DNA of 32,340 bases, from contig JAGQIK010000473.1 in NCBI GenBank assembly GCA_020431405.1, forward strand, positions 1 through 32,340, read 5' to 3'. Shown in pieces: positions 1 through 8,277 of the stretch. Source of the DNA: Myxococcales bacterium (GTDB taxonomy: Bacteria; Myxococcota_A; Polyangia; GCA-2747355). Made by a program: the position numbers and the translations under genes. Each line of letters starts with the position of its first letter. The first letter of the stretch is position 1. Under the pieces are notes generated by a model, which was given only the letters and a program-made list of their open reading frames with translations, made no database searches and was not told the origin of the DNA.

Positions 1-740
1 CACGCGCCGCGCTCGCGCTGCCGCGCGCGCTGCTCGAGCGCGCCGAGCAGGCGGATCTCGTCTCGGGCCTGGCGGGCCTGCTGTTGGCCCTCGGCGCGCT
101 GGCCGATCACAGCGACGCTGACCTGCGCGAGCCGATGCGCGTTTGCGGCGAGCGGCTGCTGGCGCTCGCCGTCGCGCAGCCAGTGGGCATCGGCTGGCCG
201 CCGTTGGCCGGCGGCGCGCCGCTCTGCAGCATGGCCCACGGCAACGCCGGGATCGCGCTGGCGCTGGTCGAGGCCTGGCAACGCAGCGGCGAGGCGTCGC
301 TGCTCGAAGGCGCCCGCGCCGCCCTCGACTACGAGCACGCGGCCTTCGACGAGGTCCGCGGGGCCTGGCCGGATCTGCGCGCGCCCGACGCCCCGCCGAT
401 GAGCACCTGGTGTCACGGCGCCCCGGGGATCGCGCTCTCTCGCGCGCGTGTCCTGCAGCTCGACGATCGCCCGTCGTCGCGCCAAGACCTCGCGCGAGCG
501 CTGGCCGTCACCCGCGCGGCTGCGCTGCGCGCACCGCACCTGTGCTGCGGGCGCGCGGGGCTTTCGGAGATCCTGCGCGAGCTGGGCGCAGGCGCGGAGG
601 GATCCACAAAAACGACCGACGGCTGGCAGGATCTGCCAGCCGCCGGGCTGATGATCGGACTTTCTGGGGTCGGCTACGGGCTATTGGCCCGCAGCCTGCC
701 CGCGCCCAGACTGCCAAGCGTGCTACGGCTCGGCAGCTAG
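1..740 (+). CDS. Lanthipeptide synthetase (LanM), C-terminal cyclase domain; 5' partial
   Basis: The frame is open from base 3 at the window edge and ends at TAG 738-740, so only the last ~245 residues are present. They match the LanC-like cyclase domain, an alpha/alpha toroid that adds Cys thiols to dehydrated Ser/Thr. Visible motifs are DLVSGLAG near the edge, MAHGNAGIA, WCHGAPGIAL, HLCCGRAG and a closing PGLM-type segment read as AAGLMIGLSGVGYGLL. In this family the zinc is held by the Cys of WC-G and the Cys-His of CHG; here the second motif is CCG, giving a three-cysteine site as in ProcM-type class II enzymes. The C-terminal LPSVLRL ending fits LanM rather than stand-alone LanC, but the dehydratase half lies outside the window. 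The gene converges on the precursor gene with a 16-nt gap. Confidence 0.85.
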   Translation, partial: RAALALPRALLERAEQADLVSGLAGLLLALGALADHSDADLREPMRVCGERLLALAVAQPVGIGWPPLAGGAPLCSMAHGNAGIALALVEAWQRSGEASLLEGARAALDYEHAAFDEVRGAWPDLRAPDAPPMSTWCHGAPGIALSRARVLQLDDRPSSRQDLARALAVTRAAALRAPHLCCGRAGLSEILRELGAGAEGSTKTTDGWQDLPAAGLMIGLSGVGYGLLARSLPAPRLPSVLRLGS

Positions 741-756
741 ACCGCGGTACGTTCCG

Positions 757-1095
757 CTACCAGGGCACGCACTCCTTGCCCTGCGTCGAGGTGGGCATGG
801 AGAAGATCTTGCGGAACTTGGACGCGCTCGCCGAGAAGCTGCCGAAGGAGGCGCCGCCGGCCACGGCCGCGAGGTCGCCTTCGTCCAGCTCGTCCGCTGC
901 GGGCGGCGGCGGCGAGAGGGTGATGTAGGTGGTGGTGTCGTTGTTCTCGACAACCTTGATGTTCATGCCGTCGGGGACGGGCATGCCGTGCTCGGCGAGG
1001 ACGGCCTTCGGATCCGCCAGGAAGCGCTTCTTGAACGCCTCGTCCTTCCAACACTTACCAATGATTTCACCAAGTCTGCTCGTGTCGTCAGCCAT
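757..1095 (-). CDS. Lanthipeptide precursor with NHLP-type leader
   Basis: 112 residues. ATG at 1095 is chosen because AAGGAG lies about 10 nt upstream; the frame stays open far beyond, but that is the shadow of the oppositely transcribed gene. Residues 1-60 have the nitrile-hydratase-like leader pattern: CWKDEAFKKRFLADPKAVL, then EHGMPVPDGMNIKVVEN and a TYITLSPPP stretch. An acidic DELDEGDLAAVAGG (68-81) ends in the double-glycine site used by peptidase-containing ABC transporters. The 31-residue core (82-112) holds nine Ser/Thr but only one Cys (C109), plus a cationic KFRK stretch and the ending KECVPW. It therefore predicts at most one lanthionine, with other residues possibly left as Dha/Dhb. 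NHLP leaders are known partners of CCG-type LanM enzymes, which matches the neighbour. The structure of the product is inference. Confidence 0.85.
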   Translation of the reverse strand: MADDTSRLGEIIGKCWKDEAFKKRFLADPKAVLAEHGMPVPDGMNIKVVENNDTTTYITLSPPPPAADELDEGDLAAVAGGASFGSFSASASKFRKIFSMPTSTQGKECVPW

Positions 1096-1152
1096 CTCGC
1101 GCTTCTCCTTTTCGCTGCGCAGGCGTTGATTACCAAAGCTGTCAGAAAACCG

Positions 1153-2181
1153 ATGCATCATATGCGTTTTGTCGCAGACGAAGCAACCAGCACCCAAAAC
1201 CGGCCCTTGGCGGTGCGGCTGGCCAGCAGCTACGACGCCGAGACCCTCGCGCGGGAGGTGGCGGCGCTGGCCGGCACCGAGCACGGCCAGCCGGGGCCGT
1301 TCGCCACCCTCGGCTGGGACGGCATCGCGCTCGTGCAGGGCGACGGGCGCGCCGACGACGCTCGCTCGCCGCGCCCCAGCGTGGGCGGCGCCCAGCCCAC
1401 GGCGGCGCTCGCCCGCTGCCCCTACCTGACCGAAGCGCTCGGCGCGCTGCCGGCGCCGCTGCTCTGCGCGCGACTCTTGTATCTCGAGCCGGGCGGCACG
1501 GTAGGCGCCCACCGCGATCCCATCGGCCCGCCGGTGGGCGTGGTGCGGTTGCACATCCCGATCGTGACGCACGACGAGGTGCGCTTCTTTCTCGGCGGCG
1601 AGCGCCTGCGCTGGTCGCCCGGCGAGCTGTGGTACGGCGACTTCGCCTTCGCCCACTGGCTGGAAAACCCGAGCCCCATCACGCGCGTGCACCTCGTGCT
1701 CGACAGCACGCTCAGCGACGGGCTCCTCGCGCTGTTCCCCGAGCCGCTGCGCGCGCCGCTCTGCGCGGGGGGCGCCTACCTGCACGCGCCACCCGTCGGC
1801 CTCGCCGCCGCGGGCCTCGATCGCATCGCGGCGCATCGCCTCTACATGCCGGCCGCGGCGCTGCCCGGCGTGCTCTCGGACATGACGCTCGACGTGCACC
1901 CCGAGGGCGACGCGCTCTTCGCGTTGGGACGGCGCGACGACGGCAGCGAGCAGCGCGTCGTCTTCGATCCCGTCGGCGAGCGCTGCCTGACCATCCGCGG
2001 CTACTTTCCCGGCGTGACCATCGAGTACGCCCTCGACGACGACGGCGCCGCACGCGCGGCGACGCTGGTACATCGCGGGCGCCAGGCGCTGCCGGCGGGC
2101 GCCTCCAACGACGACGAGCGCGCGCCGCTGACGCTCTCCGAGGCGCGCTTCGACCTGCCGATCGACGCGGCGCACGGGTAG
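1153..2181 (+). CDS. Fe(II)/2-oxoglutarate hydroxylase, Asp/Asn/Pro hydroxylase-like
   Basis: 342 residues from ATG 1153 (ATG 1162 is equally possible; neither has a clear ribosome site). The frame is open upstream, but that part overlaps the precursor gene and looks non-coding. Residues ~105-190 match the aspartyl/asparaginyl/proline hydroxylase fold (PF05118): RLLYLEPGGTVGAHRDP, RLHIPIVTHDEVRFFLGG, then GELWYGDFAFAHWLENPS and ITRVHLVLD. Predicted iron ligands are H120, D122 and H168, with R178 as the 2-oxoglutarate anchor. The HxD carboxylate is present, unlike human AspH, whose site has two histidines only; bacterial cis-proline hydroxylases of the same family keep the triad. The C-terminal ~140 residues are unassigned. 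The next gene follows 9 nt later. The likely role is tailoring of the neighbouring RiPP; the substrate is unknown. Confidence 0.75.
   Translation: MHHMRFVADEATSTQNRPLAVRLASSYDAETLAREVAALAGTEHGQPGPFATLGWDGIALVQGDGRADDARSPRPSVGGAQPTAALARCPYLTEALGALPAPLLCARLLYLEPGGTVGAHRDPIGPPVGVVRLHIPIVTHDEVRFFLGGERLRWSPGELWYGDFAFAHWLENPSPITRVHLVLDSTLSDGLLALFPEPLRAPLCAGGAYLHAPPVGLAAAGLDRIAAHRLYMPAAALPGVLSDMTLDVHPEGDALFALGRRDDGSEQRVVFDPVGERCLTIRGYFPGVTIEYALDDDGAARAATLVHRGRQALPAGASNDDERAPLTLSEARFDLPIDAAHG
1157..1186 (-). promoter_or_regulatory. Possible sigma70-type promoter for the precursor gene
   Basis: On the minus strand TTGCTT (1186-1181) is followed after 18 nt by TATGAT (1162-1157), a 5/6 match to the -10 consensus with a weak -35. 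It would start transcription about 55 nt before the precursor ATG. It overlaps the start of the divergent hydroxylase gene, so either the site is fortuitous or that gene starts a little further in. Confidence 0.3.
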
Positions 2182-2190
2182 ACTCGCGCG

Positions 2191-3696
2191 ATGCCTCGTA
2201 CCGTCACGCTGCAACCCGACGCCGCGATGTGGCTGCTCTCGCGCGCCGACCACGACGCGCTCTTCGCCAACGACCCCGACGCCGTGCCGCACCCGCGCTA
2301 TCGCTGGGTCTCGTCGGCGCAGCTGATCTACTACGAGCCCACCAGCGTGGCGCAGGAGATGCGCCTCGCCGCGGCCTTCGAGCAGGCGCAGGCGCCCAGC
2401 GCGCCGACGGTCGAGCAAGCGCGCGCCATCTACGATGAGATCGCCGACGAGATCCCGCTCTTCGCCTTCGAGCGCGATGGCGACCTGTGGCACATCCGCA
2501 ATCAGAGCGCGCCGAGCTACGGCGATCCGCTCGTCGAGCGCGACTGGGTGCTCGTCGTCGGTCGCGAGGGCGAAGCCGGCTTCGAGCGCGCGCCGCTGGC
2601 CGGCGCGGAGGTCGCGCGCGCGCTCTCGTGGCTGCCGCTGCTCGACGGACACCACACCCTCGACGAGGTCGCCGCGGCGGTGCGCGGCAGCGCCGCCGCC
2701 GTGCGCGTCTTTCGCTGTCTCTCGCGCGCGGAGCTTTTTGCCGTCGACGAGACGGCAGGCTTCGATCGCGCCGCGCTGCCCGAGCTGCTCTTCGTCAGCC
2801 ACTCGTGTCTGTTCGTGCGCGGCGAGCGCGCCTCGGTGATCTTCGACCCGGCGATCCTGTCGTCCACCGAGGCGCTCGCGTCGGCGGGCCGGCGCCCCTA
2901 CGCGCTGATCGGTCAGGCCGACGCCGTCTTCGTCACGCACAACCACTGGGACCACCTCAGCTGCGAGACGATGCTGCGCATCCCGCGCCAGACGCCGATC
3001 TACGTGCCGCGCCTGAGCGAGCCTTCGCTGGCCAACCCGCCGATGCGCGTGGTGCTCGAGGCGTTCGGGTTTACCAACGTGCGCGAGGCGGCGCCGTGGG
3101 ACGAGGTCACCGTCGGCGACATCGATGTGCTGATCGTGCCATTCTTTGGCGAGCCGTTCGGCGTCGGCTCGCGCTTCGACGGCTTCACCTACCACGTCGA
3201 GGTCAGCGGCCACGCGCTCTACGGCACGGTGGACGCGTGGCGCGACGAGGCCGGCGACATGGACCCCGTGATCGAGGCGCTACGCCAGCGCAAGCGCGTC
3301 GACACGCTGCTGTTCGGCGCGTCCAACATGCACCACGAGCCGCTCTACAGCGCCGCGCACCTGCGTCACTACTCCAACGAGCTGGTCGCGCGCCCCGATC
3401 TGGTGCGCTTTCATCCGTGCGTCGACGACGTCGCGCGCTGGTCGCGCGTGCTCGAGCCGCAGCGCCTGATCCCCTACGCCGAGTTCATCTTCAGCGGCGC
3501 GCGCGACTGCGACGACCTGCGCGCCGCCACGTTATCTGCGCGCGGCAACCTCGCCGCCTACTGGCAGCACTTCGCCGGCGAGGACGGCGGCGTGCCCGAG
3601 TATCTGCGCGCCTTCAAGGGCGACATCGATCGGCTGGCCAGCGAGGTGCCGGCGCAGCTGGTCGCGTTGCACCCGCTGCAGGGCCTTTGGTTGTAG
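2191..3696 (+). CDS. Metallo-beta-lactamase-fold protein with PqqD-like N-terminal region
   Basis: 501 residues from ATG 2191, nine nt after the hydroxylase stop, so the two form a unit. Residues ~195-480 are a metallo-beta-lactamase fold: VIFDP near 217, the metal-binding signature VTHNHWDH (248-255), and later a GTVDAWRD segment that could supply the bridging Asp. Residues ~90-190 include the segment LSWLPLLDGHHTLDEVAAAV, which resembles the winged-helix domain of PqqD-like RiPP recognition elements and related fusions. The N-terminal ~85 residues are unassigned. UlaG-like hydrolases are the nearest superfamily I can name. Placement beside a precursor and LanM suggests peptide modification, hydrolysis or self-protection, which is inference. 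The stop codon directly abuts the stop of the opposing gene. Confidence 0.75.
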   Translation: MPRTVTLQPDAAMWLLSRADHDALFANDPDAVPHPRYRWVSSAQLIYYEPTSVAQEMRLAAAFEQAQAPSAPTVEQARAIYDEIADEIPLFAFERDGDLWHIRNQSAPSYGDPLVERDWVLVVGREGEAGFERAPLAGAEVARALSWLPLLDGHHTLDEVAAAVRGSAAAVRVFRCLSRAELFAVDETAGFDRAALPELLFVSHSCLFVRGERASVIFDPAILSSTEALASAGRRPYALIGQADAVFVTHNHWDHLSCETMLRIPRQTPIYVPRLSEPSLANPPMRVVLEAFGFTNVREAAPWDEVTVGDIDVLIVPFFGEPFGVGSRFDGFTYHVEVSGHALYGTVDAWRDEAGDMDPVIEALRQRKRVDTLLFGASNMHHEPLYSAAHLRHYSNELVARPDLVRFHPCVDDVARWSRVLEPQRLIPYAEFIFSGARDCDDLRAATLSARGNLAAYWQHFAGEDGGVPEYLRAFKGDIDRLASEVPAQLVALHPLQGLWL

Positions 3697-5178
3697 CTAG
3701 GGCGCGACGGCGTAGGCGCCGGCGGTGGGCATCGTCGTGTCGAAGCAGTTGCCCTCCATGTCCGAGAGCGGACCGAGCCCGATGTCGCGGTTGCTGCCGT
3801 AGCCGATGACCTTGCTGCTGGGCTTGAGCTTGAAGTTGCCGCTTTGCACGTCGACGAACTCGGGGTCGATTCCCGCGGTGGTGCCGGTGGTCGAGACGGG
3901 GAAGTTGGGCGTCGAGTCTTGCGGTGGCGCGTCGTGCGCGTACCAGGTGTTGTGCTCGAAGCCGAAGCTATTCGCGTCGGTGTCGGGGCCGATGTTTATC
4001 GCCGTCGCCACGTCGGCGCGCGCGAAGTAGAAGATGTTGTTGTAGAGCAGCCCCTTGCGCGCGGGAACGAAGGTGTAGCCGCCGCCGGTGGTGGTCTCCT
4101 GCAGGATGCGCAGCAGCCACTTGGTGGGGCTGACGATGGTGTTGTGCGCGGCCAGACAGCTGTCGCAGCCGACGAAGGCGAACGGCACTGTGCTGCCGAC
4201 GAACACGTTGGCCAGCACGCGGATGTTGATCGCCTCGGCGTTGTCGGCGCTCTGCGAGAGCGGCGGCCGGAAGAAGGTCAATCCCGTGGAGCCGCCCATG
4301 TTCACGCTGCGCTCGCCGGCGTCTTCGAACCAGTTGTTCTTGATGTCGATGTCTACCGAGCCGCCCTTGGCTTGCACGCCGTTGCCCGACGTCTGCTCGA
4401 AGCGGTTGCGCGCGATGACGCCCTTGTGGCAACCGACGTGATCGATGCCGCTGCCCGACATGCCGCCGCCGCAGCGCTTGAAGGTGCTGTCGAGCACCCA
4501 GAAGTCGTCGAGGCCGGATAGCTTGAGACAGTCTTGGTTGCCGCTCCCGCCGATGTCGTGAATGTCGAGCCCCTGAAACACGATCCAGCGCGTGGCCTCG
4601 GGGTCGGCGTAGTCGCCGCCGTCGTCGCAGTTGATGCCGTTGGCGGTGCTGCCGCTGACCTCGAGGTCGTGCACCACCAGGTAGCGCACCTTGGTCAGGT
4701 GCAGCGCTTCGCCGCCGCCTTGCAGCACGGGCTTGGTCTCGCCCGGCGCGCCGCCGATCCAGATCGGCGCCGCGGCCGTTCCCGCGAGGCCGGATATGGA
4801 GACGCCACCGCTGTACGTGCCGGAGTGCACGCGGATGGCGCTGCCCGGCGTGGCGTGCTTGACCGCCTCGCCGATGCTCGCGTAGGGCTTGGTGGCGCTG
4901 CCGTCGCCGTTTTGGTCGCTGCCGTTTTGCGCGACGTGGATTTCGTTCTGCGGCTGCTTGCCGCTGGCGAAGGTCTGGATGCCGCAGCCGCTGGGCGTAG
5001 CGTCGGGCTGCGTGTCGGGCTGCGGGCCGTCGGGGCGCAGCACGTCGTCGCGCGGACCGTCGACGCCGCCGTCGGCGCGTGACGCGTCGCCATCGGGGCC
5101 GGGGCTGCTGTCGGAGCAGCCGGGCGCGAGCAGGGTGGCAAAACAGAGCAAGGTAAGCGTCGGCAATAAGCGCTTCAT
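3697..5178 (-). CDS. Right-handed beta-helix lipoprotein
   Basis: 493 residues from ATG 5178. The start is set by a hydrophobic signal MKRLLPTLTLLCFATLLAPG ending at C21 (lipobox APGC) and a G-rich stretch just upstream; the frame upstream belongs to the kinase. Residues ~25-65 are a Ser/Asp/Gly/Pro linker typical of surface lipoproteins. From ~75 the sequence follows the parallel beta-helix pattern seen in DUF1565 and pectate-lyase-like proteins: IHVAQNGSDQNGDG, YASIGEAVKHATPGSAIRV, then many rungs with N-x-F/W and G-I/V repeats, several Cys pairs and a closing IGYGSNRDIGLGP. Such folds often bind or cleave polysaccharides; no catalytic residues are obvious. Its ATG lies 2 nt after the kinase stop, so the two are almost certainly co-transcribed and this could be a cell-surface partner or output of the kinase. 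Confidence 0.8.
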   Translation of the reverse strand: MKRLLPTLTLLCFATLLAPGCSDSSPGPDGDASRADGGVDGPRDDVLRPDGPQPDTQPDATPSGCGIQTFASGKQPQNEIHVAQNGSDQNGDGSATKPYASIGEAVKHATPGSAIRVHSGTYSGGVSISGLAGTAAAPIWIGGAPGETKPVLQGGGEALHLTKVRYLVVHDLEVSGSTANGINCDDGGDYADPEATRWIVFQGLDIHDIGGSGNQDCLKLSGLDDFWVLDSTFKRCGGGMSGSGIDHVGCHKGVIARNRFEQTSGNGVQAKGGSVDIDIKNNWFEDAGERSVNMGGSTGLTFFRPPLSQSADNAEAINIRVLANVFVGSTVPFAFVGCDSCLAAHNTIVSPTKWLLRILQETTTGGGYTFVPARKGLLYNNIFYFARADVATAINIGPDTDANSFGFEHNTWYAHDAPPQDSTPNFPVSTTGTTAGIDPEFVDVQSGNFKLKPSSKVIGYGSNRDIGLGPLSDMEGNCFDTTMPTAGAYAVAP

Positions 5179-5180
5179 GT

Positions 5181-7709
<2,529 letters not shown>

Positions 7710-7750
7710 CCTGAGCTGCTGAGGATAACGCGAATGGGCGCCGGGCGCGC

Positions 7751-7779
7751 GCGCTCGCTACGCGCTCGCTACGCGCTGC
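7751..7779. repeat. 11-bp tandem repeat at the speD stop
   Basis: GCGCTCGCTAC occurs twice in a row with a partial third copy, spanning the speD stop codon and the short gap before the kinase gene. It is probably a local slippage product with no clear function. Confidence 0.6.
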
Positions 7780-8170
7780 GCTTGGAGCGCACCACCACGG
7801 GGATCGGCTCGTGACCCTCCGCCAGGCGCACGCCGCGAAACATCACGTGCAGGTGAACGTCGCGTGGCTCGAAGATCTCGATCAACAGCTTGCAGGCGCG
7901 CTCGGCCGGCGCACGCTCGCCGCAGGTAAACAGGTCGGCCGCCGCGTAGCCCGACTCGGGCCAGGTGTGGATCGACAGATGCGACTCGGCCAAAAGCGCG
8001 ATGGCGGTGACGCCTTGGGGCTCGAAGCGATGCTCGATCTCACCCAGCAACGTCAGCTCGGCGCGCTCGATGGCGCTGTGCATGGCGCGCCGAATGAAGT
8101 CGGGATCGTCGAGCCGTTGCGGGTCGACGTCGCCGAGGTCGAGCAGGAAGTGGTAGCCAGCCGGTTTCAC
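7769..8170 (-). CDS. speD: S-adenosylmethionine decarboxylase proenzyme
   Basis: 133 residues, the usual size of the short bacterial class (SpeH type). The enzyme decarboxylates AdoMet to give the aminopropyl donor for spermidine. The self-processing site is in AESHLSIHTWPESGYAAADL: cleavage between E62 and S63 turns the serine into the pyruvoyl group, with the same numbering as the Thermotoga enzyme. The conserved H68 and TCG (C83) are present. The start is GTG 8170; no Shine-Dalgarno sequence is visible and an upstream TATACA suggests a very short leader. No spermidine synthase is beside it. It precedes the kinase gene by 59 bp on the same strand and may share its transcript. Confidence 0.95.
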   Translation of the reverse strand: MKPAGYHFLLDLGDVDPQRLDDPDFIRRAMHSAIERAELTLLGEIEHRFEPQGVTAIALLAESHLSIHTWPESGYAAADLFTCGERAPAERACKLLIEIFEPRDVHLHVMFRGVRLAEGHEPIPVVVRSKRSA

Positions 8171-8182
8171 GATCAGAGATCG

Positions 8183-8188
8183 TGTATA
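8183..8188 (-). promoter_or_regulatory. speD: Possible -10 box for speD
   Basis: On the minus strand TATACA sits 12 nt before the GTG start. The matching -35 region is only the pyrimidine tract of the preceding terminator, a poor match. If real, transcription would begin about 6 nt before the start codon, giving a nearly leaderless mRNA and accounting for the missing ribosome site. Confidence 0.3.
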
Positions 8189-8201
8189 CGGCCTGTGCGC
8201 T

Positions 8202-8238
8202 GAAAAGAAAAGGGGGCGAGTCGTGAGACCCGCCCCCT
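8202..8238 (-). terminator. Intrinsic terminator after the secreted 573-residue protein gene
   Basis: On the minus strand AGGGGGCG and CGCCCCCT form a perfect 8-bp stem around a 12-nt loop that can extend it with GTC/GAC pairs, followed at once by TTTTCTTTTC. It lies 40 nt after the stop of the gene ending at 8278 and separates it from speD. It is the clearest Rho-independent terminator in the window. Confidence 0.85.
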
Positions 8239-8277
8239 CGGATACTGCCTAGGTCAGTCTGCTAAGCGAGAGAATGT

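Noticed and set aside
988-1152. N-terminal extension of the hydroxylase frame (55 codons)
   Set aside because: It overlaps the precursor gene on the other strand, encodes no family sequence, and the homologous region begins after ATG 1153/1162.
757-3213. Minus-strand open frame of about 820 codons running from inside the MBL-fold gene into the precursor
   Set aside because: Only its last 112 codons encode a recognisable protein with a ribosome site. The rest is Arg/Ala/Gly/His-rich antisense of two well-supported plus-strand genes, as expected in high-GC DNA.
7751-7779. 11-bp tandem repeat as a possible binding-site array
   Set aside because: It has only about 2.5 copies and straddles a stop codon; local slippage is the simpler explanation.
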